Below are positions 1 to 45,549 of a stretch of DNA of 64,000 nt, piece after piece; position 1 is the stretch's first letter; each line of letters opens with the position of its first letter. Below the pieces are notes generated by a model. That model was not told the DNA's origin, ran no database searches, and saw nothing but the letters and a program-made list of their open reading frames with translations. The DNA is from Ridgeia piscesae (lineage: Eukaryota > Annelida > Polychaeta > Sabellida > Siboglinidae). Position numbers and translations under genes: made by a program. Location: NCBI GenBank assembly GCA_025642075.2, contig JAODUO010000437.1:284001-348000 (forward strand), read 5' to 3'.

Positions 1-1087
1 TTCAGTGAAAGAACCCATGTTAGTATCCCACTCGAAGGAAGCATTTCGGCGTTGTTCCCATGTGTTTGGGCTGGACAGGTTAGGAATTGAACTGTAAGGT
101 GCCCAATCCATTCCTCCTGGTTCTCTTGTACAGGGTTGTGAAGTTCAGAATCATGGGCAGTTGGTCACTGGACATATGCTCACGGCTGAATTAAAGAGGC
201 TGGCAGTTGCTTCTCCTTATGGAAATTTGAATTTCATTTCAGTATTCGCCTTTGTGGTACTAAAACTCAGCATGAAGTGTAAACGTAACGTTTATGTCTA
301 CAAAAGTGCTGTCTAGGTGTAATGGTCTGAATGTATATTACTCCAATACCACAAAAACGCTGATTCTCCAAGTGACCAGATGGCGAACTATGAAAATGAG
401 CACTGAATGAATGAATACAAAATTAATAAAAATATTACATGTAAGCTAATGTGCAACAACATCTGTATACATATTATGACATAGTGACACCTTGACACAC
501 AAATTAAAAACAAATATGATTGCCTCTAAACGATGAGCATTTGTCCATTTGTTACACAGGTCTTACTGTTACATCCTGTCAGCACCTCCCTTTCTCGGCA
601 TATACTGTATATCTTTGTCCATTTGTCTAAAATCCCTTGTTAAACATTTGTCTCGTCTTAGTTGTTATCTTATTTGGACAGTTTCCTGCTTTCTTGTTGT
701 TTCCCTCATTCACTACGTCTTCCGCAGTCTGCCTACACCCATTGATTCCTTTCTTATCCAGCGGCCTGTCCTTATCCAGCTTGCCCATACACCCAGTAAT
801 GTATTGAACTGACTGAGTAGGTGTTTAGCACAGTAAACTTGTAAAACAACAACATTATTTTATCCTTGGCAGATATGTGGAGTTGAACTTTTGACCATTT
901 GCAACATCAAGCAATGACAGACTGTTGAGATTTGTTTTTGTTGGTTAGTAAATATAGTCAGGGTATGTGTAATCACGTATTACAGGTTTACTATTAAAAC
1001 AATAACTTTATCCGTGATGCTCAAACTGTTTATATCATTAAAAATAGTTTATTTGTTTAAAGAAATTGCTCCTAGCAATATGGATAC

Positions 1088-1315
1088 CCTGGCTAGCATA
1101 GTGGTGCAGTTGCTACAATTTCAGACTCTCTAAAAAGAGAATCAAGATCCTTTCCTGTTGTGTCTAATGTTGGGCAGGTTTGTCCACTCTACGTTGCTCC
1201 AGTTCACTCGGCTGGCTACGTACATATCTGCCAGAAAGTAAAGTGTAGCTTGTGTCAAGCATTTTGAGGAGTCCTGAGGACTGGATAATGTGTTCAGAAT
1301 TGACGTTTTTTACTA
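1088..1315 (+). mobile_element. tRNA-derived SINE, diverged copy
   Basis: A tRNA-like head with box A tggtgcagttg and a weak box B gaatcaagatcc is followed by gttgctccagttcactcggct and a tail cctgaggactggataatg. It shares these blocks in the same order with the copy at 8375-8645. Confidence 0.7.
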
Positions 1316-4300
1316 CCTAGTACAAAATTATATGTGACAAGGTGAATGACCCGTGGTGGTCATTCACCTTGGCGAGAATGATCCGATTCCATCCAAAACC
1401 ACTGCTGTTAAAAAGAGCACCATTGTATTTGAGCTGGTGATATTTGAGCTGGTGATGCTGCTAGAGCAGATGTGTGTTATCTAATATGTGACTACCTGGC
1501 GAGATTGGAGATTAGGTAACATGTACCAGCATTTCCGGCATTTACCTGCCTAGCCAGTGCATTTCCATGTGTTATCTTGTCACTCTGCCTCACACCCCAA
1601 TGGCGATGTGATGATTTATGGAGCTAGTTAGTCCCACATTCTGGGTGCTAATCTGTTGACCTGGCCTATTTAACAGCTACTGTGGTTGATCAGGAGGCAC
1701 AAGGCTGGTAACTTGACCATTTTCACACTACTCCAATACTTGTCATGCCCAAACTACTATCCCTCAGGGTTCATATGGCATATGGAGACCCTTGAATAAC
1801 ATTCATTGAATTCCAAAGTAAAGAATCAATGCCATGAAGGATTTTTTCGAAATGGCCTGTGTTTTTAAGTAAAAATGTATTAATTTTGTCACCTATGGAA
1901 ACTGTGAGTGGCAAACCATTCACTCCAGAGGGAATACGTTTTAAAAGAATAATGTATGCTTTGTAACTGCTCTATCATTGGTTTTGGCTGTATCCTAACT
2001 GGTAGGTTTTTTATGCGACTCCTACTCAGCAGTAGTCATTTTGACATGTATTTTTATGAAAGCCTTGGCGGGGAATCTTACAGTTGCTGAAGTATATGAA
2101 CACTGCTCCCAGACCGTATACCTTTATTGTACATAGCAGCAATGACTGCCAGCACACATCCCAAGCAGCGTTAACCTTGCACTGCCGCATGCAGTGGCTC
2201 GGAGGATGCCATAGTTTTATCATATCTTTATGTGTGTTGCTGGCATATCTGGCGGATAGTGACAGTGATTCGTGTGTAGGAAGGGTAGAAGAGACGTTGA
2301 GTGAAGCCTCCTGCAGTCTGTACAGTTCAGCGGGAGCAGCTGAACTTGATTAAGCTACATGTAGCAGGTCCACTGCTATTTCCGTGCTGTAGGCCAGTCA
2401 GATAGCCTACCCTGCCGGCAGAGAAATTGGTGGCTGACAGCTCGATATTGTTCAGGTGTACAATGTTACACTGTGAAAATGAACAGAACTCTTACTCATC
2501 TGAAATCTAAAAACATGTTCGCAACCAACAGGTTGCACTAAGATGAAGCAATTTGGGTATTGTGTAAGACATGTGGGGCAAATAAAATAGATGCAGTGCA
2601 ATGCAATGATGAACACATGTCAAACAATTAAAGCCTGGTTAATATTTCCTTGCAATCAGTGTTATGTTACCTTTGTGAGCTGTTACATGTGTCGATTTTA
2701 GATCATTGGTAGTTTTGTTTCTCAGAAGGCTGACATTATTTCAGTGCTGATTGCATACCTGAATGATAATTAGTGTATTTTTGGTCAGTGTATTTTTGGT
2801 CAAAGTTTATGCTAATTTGGAAATATTGTGGAAATCCTTGTGTCATAATCAGCAAATCATGTTCGCAATTGGTTATTTCTCTAGAAAATACCACTCATTG
2901 TTGTCAATGGATACCTCTCTGGTCAAGTGAAGAAATGTGATGCACACTGTTCAGTCACCATGTGAAGTGCAAATGTCCATGAAAATTGAATTTATGGAGA
3001 ATGACCTTCATCAGCAAGCCAGTCTATGTGGTAGCTGGTCTTAATATTTGGTATTGCAGGACAATTGTCATGTAGTAATTGACAGAGTGATTAGCCTGGT
3101 GGACCTAGCCGACAGCTGGCTTCAGTAGCGTGCCTCTGGAGATTAATCAACAATTCAACATTAGCGACCGACCTTCACTCAACATGCATTAGGTGAATCA
3201 TGTGGCAGTTATAAAGAAAATGGTGTGTCTATGACATAGAATACAGACTCCAGGATACAACTATATGCATTCATTGAGGCTTTATTATATAAAAATTAAC
3301 ATCTAAAATTTGGAATCTGTCTGGAATAAATGTGAAAGATATCACAATGTTTAGTATCGGATTATGTATGTGAATATATTATTCCACGTGATCTTTTGGA
3401 GGGTTGGGGCAAAATGTTGAACTATTCCCAGTAATATCATCACATCTTGTTCCTCTACCAGTCATTTTAACTCTCCCCTGTTCGCCTTTGCTCTTGGTTC
3501 AGGCATTTTATGTTTTGTATAATTACCTAAAAAAAAATTTAATGGCAAATTGGGTGTATGAAAATAGTTGTTGGTAGCTATTTCGTATAATATAACCTGA
3601 AAGCCCCTTGTTGATTTATAGTTCTCATTTACGTAGAAGTGAGTAATGGTAGGCATTACGAGGTAGCCACTAGCCAGTCTGGTCACTGTTTGGTCACAAT
3701 GTCATGGAAATTGTATCTAGGTTACTGTAACAAGTCATAATGAGCTCATAATATTGTGCTTTCCTCATTTGGTCAATCAGAGAACAGTTTGTGAAGTCTG
3801 AAATTGAGGTCCAGAGTGATTTAGACAGGACTGGGTAGCAGATGTTGGTATGGGATGAACAGTGTGTCCGAGTGAGTAATGCAGGAATGATTTAGGGGTG
3901 AGGCACTTGAATGGATGGCATGTATCCTAATGTACCCAATTCCAGGACGTTGCAGTTACTGCCTTTCTCTTATGATGCTACCAATTTATTTATCGGTGCA
4001 CAGTGTTCAGTTTTGGACAGCCAGGAAACTCTGTGTTTACCCTTTGTTATAGTAGCTTAACTTAATTTTTATTGTTGAAATGCAAGGCAGACCGTTTACA
4101 TAATTCGTCCTTCCTAGTGTGGAGTTGTCAAGGAACTGTGATTAACTGGATGACTCGGATATGGTCGAACACTAATTCTGTTGGTAGAGAACAGCAGTGC
4201 CACTGTCAGACTGTCAGACTGAGACCATTTGTCGTGGCACGGCAGCAGTTGAGTCACGCGCCCCTACTGGTTTGTAAGAAAGACCCCGGGGGCGTTGTCT

Positions 4301-7300
4301 CCTTTGTACGGTGGGGGGTTGTGCTAATGGCGAGCTTTGTGTGTGTCACCATTGAGACGACGCGGTCCAAACATGGCAGGTCATGCGTGGTGTATAGGCA
4401 GTGTCTGACCTACTCGCCATTGTTTGGACACCGTGATCCCACACTTGGCGCTTTGTGTGTGTCTACGTTCGACATACACATACGCTCCATTCACCTGCAC
4501 CACGTCAGTGTGCCTGTGTCTTGATACAGGAGCAGGCAGGCTTTGTCTTGTGTGCCAAGTGGCATTGTTTTCCTGCAGTGACCATCCTACGGGCCGTCGA
4601 ATTTCTCTCCGCGTCCAGACGATTGTCGGATTCTTGATAAAACTTGTTATGTGCAGCTTATTGCGACATTTCCTCGTTGACATATTAATCCAGGTCATTC
4701 ACTGGTTGGAGGGTCTGCTAGGTCATAGGTCAGGATGTGGCTTTATAGTTAGCTTCCTCCTTATCTACTATGGTACTAGCAGCTTGTCTATTGGAACACC
4801 TGTGCCGTGTCAGTCTGTGTAGAACGCACCCTGATACATCGACCAGCTGGCACCATCTCGATGTGTCTGCGAGATACCAGGGACGCATCTAGGATGTGTA
4901 GCTGGTCGACTCTAATGTGTGATTCTACGCAGCCAAATTGAACAAGCGGAAAAGGTCGGCTAAATGGGGAACTTATGGGAATAACATATACACTGCCTTT
5001 TTTCGGATGGGGCATGCCTTGCATCTCTCCCAGTTCACATATCGGTATTATATTGAATGTAGCAGGCGAGAAGTTTCTGTTTGTCACTGAGGCTTGAGAG
5101 AAACAGGTGGCTACCCTCCTAGACTTTATCCTAGCTCATGTAGCCAGCTGACATAGATGGTAACTTTAATTGGATCGACATAGGTGAAATAGAAAGGCAT
5201 AAGCATTGACGTATTTGGGGTTATCAAATCACCATCAGATGTGATTGATAACTGAAAGGTCAAATAAAACCTTTGCATGTGTGGCGTAATTGTGGATAAG
5301 GATCTTACATTGACATTTTGGCAGATATACCCAGTCAAGGGTCACTATACAAATAAGCCAGCGGTCACGGGACAGAACATTTTATTGAGGTCAACATATC
5401 AGCTGATAATAGTAAAAAATGAGTATACCCTGTTTCATTTGTCAGAGTAGTAGTGTATCGACACCTGAAACCAGACTGTTTTTGCATGCAGATTTACATA
5501 TTTGAGCGCTTGATGTTCTGCCATTATCAAACTCGAATGGATGGGTGGAAATTCAGCATCATTTTTGAGAAAATGGCTTAACTGTTCAGTTTAATAATGC
5601 TGGCGGGGGTTGTGGGGATTGACTCCTGTGCATCTTCTATGTGGCGAGTGAAACTTTAACCCTTTGCTTTGTATCTAGATAGTCCCCTTTCGTGTTTTGC
5701 AAATGTCAGCATGCTATCTGAAAGGTGATCTTTTCACCCCACTGCACTGTTATGGGAATGTGATGGCCTAGCACTACTGCATAAAACCAGGAGAGCATTG
5801 CTTCGTTTTGAATTGTGATTTATTATCAGTATGTTCCACACAGTTGATGATTATGCAGTAGTGAAACACAGTTAGTATTATTCAGGTTCATAAACATTTG
5901 TTGGTATTTAAATGTAGCAAATGTTTTGAATTTGTGAAGTACTGGTACAGTTACTAAAAATAGACAACACAGTAAGTACATAAACTTGACCTGTCATAAA
6001 CCATCTCTAGCTGTCTCCTGCCCCCAAGCTAGTTATACTACTCATTGACCACACACTAATTGGACGCCCTGTGGCAAGCCTGAACCTGCAACTTGGCCAT
6101 GCAAACTGCCCATTTCTCTTTGAAACTCAGCTGAGACGAATGTCATGCATGACTCATTATGGCAGTGCTATGCTTACATGTACATCCTTGAAGTTTGTAT
6201 TCTTGAAAGTCCTAGTGCTAGACAGTACTTTTGTTTTCATCCTTTTTATGTACGAAAGATACTTTCCTCAGTAACTTTGTAACATGGATGTTAATTAGTC
6301 AATTTACTCAGTGGTTTGTGGTCTTGTGGTTTTTGTAATTGGTGGCTAGACACGTCAGACTTTCCTCCTTTTTGGTGAAACACGCAGGAAGAAATCCCAG
6401 GAATACTGGTGATTAGCTATAAACATGCTAATGCGTGAGTAACTTGTAGCAAAATGGGTAAGCTGTATTTTGATTCCTTTGACTAAGTGACAAAAATCTA
6501 TCAATGTAATTGTACCATACTAAGCAGAAATACAATTGGGATATAGGTTGGTACGACTGTCACTGTTAGTTATGGCTGTTACTTTCATAGTGGCATTCAG
6601 TTGTCACTTGTCAGATGCTGAAGGCGGTTCTTGCTGAACAGTTTGACTGTCATGAATGACTGGTTTCACACGTCATGGTTGGTTGCACTTGTGTTTAGCT
6701 TGGAATAATAAGAACACTATTAGAGAGATGACAGTACAACGTACACGTGTAACCTTTGGTTTAGTGACCAGGTCGTAACACTGTCTTTATGCTGTCTTCA
6801 AATGTTCTTCACTGACAGTGCAAATACATTACTTGTTACCATAAACGAATGCTTTGCATTCGTTTTTAATGGGTTAAGAAACGTTATTCCATTTTTATAT
6901 GCTACGTTTCGATGCGTAAATGTGCATGATTGCATTATTTATATAAATGATATACATAACCATATAAGCACGCATGCACACGCACACACATTCACCTGCA
7001 CACACATGAATACACAAACACACCCTTATTCAAACGTGCATTTAATGATAAAGTTCTGCACAAGATGTGAATAGAGGCTTTAACCCATGTCTGTGTGTAT
7101 GTGTGCCATGTTCCCCTGGGTAAATTGATGGGCAAGGTGGTAGGGTGAGCTGAGCAAACATAGAAGCCGCAATGTGAAGGTATGTGCATCTGGAGACATG
7201 CAGCCAGAACTATTATTGTATTTATGAAATGTTTTAACCTATTCCGTGGCATATAGTGGAGAAAGAAATTAGTTTGTTTGTAGCATTACTTGCAAATAAT

Positions 7301-8374
7301 CACCATGGACACAGGAAATAGTTAGGAGGCAGTAATTTTGTAATATTTTGCACGAGGTGGCTTAGAAAAACACTAGTGTGTTTGATCTACCCTACTCAAG
7401 CGTGCCCATTTACTGCCCACACATCCATGCGCATGCAGGCATGCACCTGCCGCTCACGCTGAGCGGTGATGCCAGATTATCAGAATAGCTGTACATGGCC
7501 ATAGTGTTTATCCACGTTGAATACCGCGAGTGCCTCAGCACTTGGATGTGTAGTTCTTGTGTACATTGTACCCTGCAGGCTGGGCTGGTGGCAAGCAGTA
7601 GGTGTGTGGTGTGGTGTATGCACACTACCACTTAGCCCTCCTCTTCACCTAACTCAGTCTAGTTTTTAACACTACTCCTGTTCTTGGACGCATCTAATTC
7701 ATACATATCACACACATGGATATGTGGTACAGAAATCAGCTTATTAATATTGATCGTCTTCATCCTTGGCGTTTAACATTAAAACTCATGGACTATCGAT
7801 CGACTGTTAGATGTACCCCTAAAACTCGTGGACTATATGCGGTTTTTGCGGAAACAGAAAGGTGATGTTGATAGGGAGGTGTGAATGCTATGGCCTAATG
7901 AGTAACATGTGATTCATGAAGAAAATATAAATTTCCCCCAGGTGAAGTAGCAGTGATCTGGTTGTAGGAGAAGATATGATTGAGTACAGTGACCGAGTCA
8001 GTTATACTAGGAATAAGTTGTTCAGAAGAGTAACTGTACTTAGAAAAGGCATGAAAAAGCAGTGTGGATGAAAGCGGTCTTTGTTTACTGGTGTAAGCAA
8101 GTAGCTAACAGTTATGTGTGTGGTATATTAGAGGCATAACTAAATGTAGCGTCTAGGTAAAAAAAAACCAGACCTGTGCTTATACATCTGCAGACTAACA
8201 TAACCGCTGCACCATAGTGCAGTCGCACCATAGTGCAGTCGTATAAATGCTTCACAAATGATAACAATCTGAGTGGTAGTAATGTTTGTCGATAACTGTG
8301 AGGCTGAACTGCTACTTAAATTGTAATTTTGCTGCAAAGTTTTTCATAGGCAAATACACAACTCGACCTTTGTT

Positions 8375-8645
8375 GTAGAGCAGTGATGCAGTAGCTTGAG
8401 CATCATACTCGACTAATAAAAATCTTTTCACTCTGTTGCTCCAGTTCGCTCAGCTATATGAATGAGTACCTGGCTATAAACAGTGGTAGATATTTGTGAA
8501 CGAATAGTCTATGCACATTAATTGCAGTCTGGTTGGATGCATCCCAGAGAAGCTGAGATGGTGTCTGATTGAACAGGTCTGCCAGGGAGCGCTTTGAGCA
8601 ATCCTGAGGATCGGATAATGCACTCTATAAGAACTTACCTTTACC
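8375..8645 (+). mobile_element. tRNA-derived SINE, near full length
   Basis: Head gtgatgcagtagcttgagca, central gttgctccagttcgctcagc with atgagtacctggc, and tail gcgctttgagcaatcctgag, gatcggataatgc, then tataagaacttacctttacc. The tail type is widespread in invertebrate SINEs (from memory). Related fragments occur at 1088, 21110 and 59440. Confidence 0.78.
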
Positions 8646-9653
8646 TGGCTATATGTGGTAGCTGGTGATAATTGCAGGCGAGAGGCAAGGCAAGGCAAGG
8701 CGCGAGACCATATTTACAGGAAGCGAGTGCTGGTTACGCTCGTTGCAGCTATGTTCGGTATTGCCACAAGAACATTGGCTGAATTCTCGCCTCTATACAC
8801 CTGGTTGAGGTATTCACGGAAAACAACAGATGAGCTTAGTCATGGAAATCACGCTTCTGTGTACATGTGGGTTGAGACTGGAGGGTAGCCAGTGCACAGG
8901 TATTCATAGCTTCAGGTGACAGACGTATGCATAGCTCTACGCCACAGATGACTTACTGGATGATGCTTTAGACTTAGAGAGTGACTGTTGGACAGGTGGA
9001 TACACAATTGTTACCTAGGCGGCTTGACCCCGATAGCTATTCCAGTGCGACTCTCTGAATTCTCCACATATACCTCTCCATCTCACTTTGCCATGTTCCC
9101 TAATTGTGTAAACACTGGCAAATGACTGCTGAGAGATAATTCACTATTAGTGGAAAGTAAACAAACATGTAAATATTGCCAAGCTGTTCTGAACCAGCAG
9201 CATGTTTAGGAGACTCGCTGGGCCATGGCCCGTTGTGGACAATTTCAGTTGTCTCCATTATAATAAGTATTGTAATCTGTTGGACAAATGCTACACGTTA
9301 GCAGGACATACTGGGCCTCCTGTTTCCAAGATGTATGTGCCACTGACTTGAATGTGTCAAATAATAATTTTCCAACTGAAAAGTTATATTCAGGTAGAAC
9401 TCTAGAGACCTATGATCAGTGAGTTTTATTTCCTTAGAACATACCTTCATCTAGTGACACCTACACCTATTCATCGTAGAACCTACAGCCATTCTTTGCT
9501 AGTGCTTGCATTATTTGTAAACAGTTGCACACTTCATGGTGCATAAATAAAACATGACACTTGTGGGTTTGCCTGTTGATGTAGACTTGTGATATTGCCT
9601 CGCTGCTGTTTTGATCACGCTCAGTGAATGTAATGTATCTTTTCTGTCTGCAG

Positions 9654-40793
<31,140 letters not shown>

Positions 40794-43700
40794 TGCGGAC
40801 AGGACAACGTGTTGACATGTGCGTCGCAACCCCGGTTGTGTCGTCAGGAGGCCAGGTATCGGTATCGGTCTCCCAACGTCCGGATGTCGGTGGCCGTGCT
40901 ACTGTTGATAACAGCGCCGCGGCGCCACAGTGCGATGTCAAGCATTCGTGCCTCGTCAGTGACTACATACTGACCAGTGTCCGAGTGCAGTGGCGACAGT
41001 TTTTATAGAAGCCGAACGACGGTGGAACTGGCGAAGTGCATGTGTAAAAATAACAGATGTTAGCAAAGTATTTTGTATACATAATAACTGTAAAAATGGA
41101 TATTGACCAAAGACGAAGTAATGAACACGTACGTGTGTACATACGTGTGTACGTGCGTATGCACACGACGGCTGGAGAGGGGCCGCATAGCGCGGGCGAC
41201 CTAGTGGCGACTGTGGCGTCACCAGTGATATTACATCGCATACGGCATTCGCTCTACACCACAATGTGCTGAAGTTATTTGCGATTCTTCTGTTGGTTTT
41301 GGTAGCTTCGTTTAATATGAGAGATTTGTGAGCTGCCCCGCTTGCTTCAAGCTACTTCCACAGAGGCTGCACTGCCCATCCAGCAACGTCACCTATCTTT
41401 CAGTTTGGCTGTCGGCTGCCCCCCGTTGAAGCTGCCCTGGTGTGCTTTAACACAGATGTGACACTGTGTGTACAGTGTACAACTACAAGTCGTCGCGCAA
41501 GTATCATTTGTATTGACTGTCATCAGCATTTTATGATTACAGTAAGACCGAAATATTTTCAGCTCAAGGTTTTCAGTTGCCACTTGTTTACCTGACGCGA
41601 TTAGGGATGGTCTTAAATGGTGGAGAGGCCCAGTTTGGTCACCCTGGAGTGTTCGTGCAGTGTTGGCTGGCTTGCTTAGCTACGTTCATTAATTGGACCC
41701 TCAGGTACATGCAGCAGCATGGAAAGTTATGTGTTGGCTACATATTCACCCATCCTCCCCGTGCAAACCTTGCCTTCCGTTATTTATGTTGTTGATCACT
41801 CTAAGTAAGAACTCATTATGCTATATTTTTCACCTGCAGTTTGATAATTCTGACCAGTTGCTGTAGTTGTTGCTTCTGTCTTAAACACACACACCCGACT
41901 GAAATTAAGGCAGAATTTGTACACCTTTGGATGACACCCAGCGAAACATTTCAGGAAAGCTACTCACCTGCCCATCGCCCCTACCCCAAAAATCCAGGGT
42001 ACTTTCAGCAGTTCTGAAGTTTTTTGTCATTGTTAAGATGTATGGGTTTTAATTAATCTAGAATTTTTGGCGATGCAATTTGACAAGAAAGAAATTACAA
42101 TCCGTGTTGCCTCCATCTGTATGTTAAACAGCAGGCGTAGCCAGCCTGCACATCAAGGACACCCCAGGCAGCAATCACAACTTTCACTGTCTCGCAGTTG
42201 GCTGCTAATTGTCAAGCCCCTACAGTGGTAATGTCAACTTTAAAATTGCCACTCAGATGTGGTCTACTGAAGCATTTATCATGTAAACCTGGTGGAAGGG
42301 AGGCAGCAGTTGATGTGAACTTCAGAAGATTTTAACGCGATCGTAGCCGACGCGCAATGGTGGTTTACATGTGCTGTGACATCCTGTGATGGGTGTTGAG
42401 TGTAAGTAAAAAGGTCAAGCGAGAAGGCAACTACATTGTAACACATTAGAGTTTAGCATTATACATAACTATAACAACAACCGAGCTTTTGAATACAGGG
42501 TTTGCTATCTACAGCTACTTCGATATTGGCACACGATACGATTTACTCGCAAGCGTTCAGTGTAAATGTACTGCACAGGTCTAGCTGTCTGTTCTTTATT
42601 TTCCTCCGGAATGCATATTTACATTATCTGCCTTGGAGCACGTCCTTGCTTGTGTCAACAGTCGAACATCTTGTTGAAATAGTGCAAGTAATGCAAATGC
42701 AAGTCAAATGAAATGTCACATTAAGCAGTCGCCGTGTTTGTGGTTGTGTGTGTCTGTCGGCTTAAGTTCTCGTTATGTGGTCAAGCAAGCGCGGATATTC
42801 AAAAGTATAAATGCAAATAAAAACCTGGGCATATTGCACCAAGAATAATATACTAAAGTACGAGTGCTTTGTTACCTCAGAATGGGATTCTGTGAAGTGT
42901 ACTGTTGGTTACGAAGAAGAGTTATTTCAATTGACGTAATTATTTTCCAAGCAGAAATGAACATGTATTTATTGAGAACTCAAGTGTGATAACTTGTATT
43001 TACAATGGTCACGTCTCATTAGTACTAATGGATAGAAAGAATGTCGGCAAATGAGCCAAACATGAATGCTGTATTCGGAACATGTCACACGGAGCTGGGG
43101 AAGCTCCAGCGTTGTCTACGAGTGGTTGTTCCGAAGTAACTAGCATGCATGAAATCAGATGGATACTGTATTTGTTTTGTAACCTGTGGGAGATCTTCCA
43201 CGCCAACCTGTTGCTATGTGGCATTGCATGTGGAGGTTGTTCTTATGTAGACAGGATCTCGATGAGAGATTTCTGTTGAGTGGCCCCCTTGTGAACAGTC
43301 ACTGTATGAAGGTATGAGTGTCAGTCACACAACATTGTTGATTCACATCACCACTTGCAGTCATATCAGACATTGTATCAGACATTGTGTCTTCTCTGCC
43401 TGGCTACTGGGGGTAACTGTGACCAACACATATGCAGCGGAACAGCTCATGCTACTCGTGGAAGGGAAATCACATTGGAGGTATTGCCTACAACCACGCT
43501 GCAAGTCTTCGTCGTTGGCCCTTGATAGCTATGCTGGTAGCAGAGTAAAACAAATGAAGACCAGTATGCAAAAATTTACGATTAATCGACCAAAGGATCT
43601 ATTACAAGATGCCATATCTACAAATTGATAATCTTGTGTTTATAATTGTAGCTCTATTAATGTTTTTGTCAGACAATCATGAAGAAGTGTTGCCATGATG

Positions 43701-44330
43701 ATAATGAAACAGAAGAACGTAACAAAGGATTCCGAGATGTCGACAGATCTAATATTTCAATGTAACAAAACTACAAATTTTCATGTGTTTGTTTCTTCAT
43801 ATTTTTGAATATGTCTTCAAAAGTTAGTTTCATGTTTGCTGTTGCTATGCTACCAGGATAGCTTTACCCGCAGACATTTGGTTGGTTCTATACAAGTGCT
43901 GCTGCTGCTGCCTGCTTCTTGATTTCATGTGCCCCACTGTCACCCCAGGGGCAAGGTTGGGACAAATCATCGGTGGGCACATCACATCCGTGTACAATAC
44001 ATCTGTTCTGTTGACATTTTACTAGGGTTTTTAAGTTTGTTATTCACTTTGTACATAGTCATAATGTAATAATTATTATGTTGTTTCCCGAGACATCTTC
44101 TACATTGTACAGCGACAGCAATGATTATAACGTGGAATGTACTGGACGCTGATGGACGACGGCTTGCGACAGTTCTCTCCAATCAGCCGTTCCTTTCCGT
44201 TCTGTACGATGGTCTTTTGTCGTAGCCAGTTGTAGCAGAGAACATTGTGTATTTGTTTGATATGGAAGTCTGCTTCAAATCATGTGTAATATATTTCTGG
44301 CCAATGGAAATAAAGAAAGATTTGATCTTT
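40794..44330 (+). other. MARK: Presumed MARK 3' UTR
   Basis: No conserved coding sequence seen. A consensus AATAAA at 44309-44314, followed by a T/G-rich stretch, is a plausible polyadenylation signal, giving a 3' UTR of about 3.5 kb. The first 500 bp are CpG-rich (for example the gtacgtgtgtac repeats near 41130). Shorter UTRs are possible. Confidence 0.5.
44309..44314 (+). terminator. Candidate polyadenylation signal AATAAA for MARK
   Basis: Consensus hexamer in atggaaataaagaaag, followed within 30 bp by gatctttgtac and a gtgtgttg stretch that could serve as the downstream element. It is the best candidate I noticed between the stop codon and the convergent gene. Not proven. Confidence 0.4.
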
Positions 44331-45164
44331 GTACTTACAGTGTGTTGATAAAAACTGTCTTAGACGTTCAGTCAAGGTAAGTGGAAGGTTGGATTGACGT
44401 TCCACTTCTTTTACCAAGCTACACATTTAAGGTCATGGTGCTTGCTGACACTATTAACGTCAACTGCACCTTACCAATAACTACCGGTAATTAATAAACT
44501 GCTTGCTGCCAGTGTGATGATTCACTGCGTATATGTCGCTACATATTCAGTAAAGGTCCAGCCATGAAGTATGCACCCTATACTGTCCATATCAATATTA
44601 TAACAAATATATAATTTTTTATTCGTTAAAAGGTCAGATTTTGTTTACAGATAAATATCAATAAAAATTTAACAAAATCAAGAGCATATCACTGTTTTCA
44701 CTGGAATGCTATTGAAATCATGAAAAAAAAATGGTAGCTGAGTAATTAATGCGATCTGCCAAACATTGACATAGCTCATCGTGGAGGAACATTACCGGTA
44801 ATTGTCCAGACACTCAAAAATACTTTGCACATTAGATACACACTATTTAAAAGGAGGGTGCCAGTAGGTTTGATTTGTTTCATTAAATATTATGTTCCTC
44901 TGACTAAACCATGCATGTTGAAGGTTTACGGCAGACCATTTCAAATTGTGAACAGTGTTCGCAATTTGAAAGGGTCTGCCTGCAATACATTCAAATGGTA
45001 AACAAAACATCCAGTTTCAAAATAAAATTGATTGACTACATTGCCGAAGCGAGCAGAGTTACCCGCAATGCCCTTTGACGTTAAATTTACCCATGCTATA
45101 GATAGCATACTTCCCATTAAAAATACTGCTCGGCAATAATTCTGGGTAGAGGAACTGGCACCCC

Positions 45165-45549
45165 TTAGTCAAACTGCACCCCATGGGCCGCCCTTCTCTT
45201 CCTGCTGGCGGGGTTCACTGCACTCATTCCTGGCTTCTTGGGTTGTATCTTGGGCTGCTTATTTCTCTTCGCATCCAAGTCGAGAATCAGACCAGAACTG
45301 TCACCAACAGCAGATGTTTTCTGCTGCTGTCTCAAGCCAGCTATCTCCATGTCGGCTTTCTCCAGGCGCGACTCAAGTTCCAATGATCTTTCAGCAAGTC
45401 TAAACAGGATGCTGTTCAAGTCTGACTTCTTCTGTGCCAGTTTCGCCTCGTAGAGTTCGTGTGTGAGTGCCTTGACACCTTGCCCTATGACCAGGTTCAC
45501 TTTGGCGCCAATGAGTGATGCTTGGATGTCGGCTTGTAGAAAGCCATTC
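45165..45549 (-). CDS. PAXX: PAXX exon 2: head end, coiled coil, Ku-binding tail
   Basis: 385 nt including the stop, acceptor aatctttttccag at 45550. It encodes residues 77-204. The open frame runs further upstream to 45653, but that extension is intron. The C-terminal GVQFD is the diagnostic Ku-binding signature. Confidence 0.82.

Larger units (their letters stand above)
1..9653. other. Non-coding region upstream of the first recognised MARK exon
   Basis: AT-rich, with no exon I can support on either strand. I looked for the MARK glycine-rich loop and VAIK-type exons and did not find them. Contents: a 14-bp perfect hairpin (1338-1371), two SINE copies, a CA-rich patch (6967-7025), and a GC/CpG-richer patch at 4200-4650 that creates overlapping open frames but no recognisable protein. 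Probably a MARK intron plus upstream DNA. Confidence 0.6.

Noticed and set aside
4072..4822. Overlapping open frames of 99-150 codons on both strands
   Set aside because: No recognisable motif, no clear splice context, open in several frames because of local GC-rich composition.
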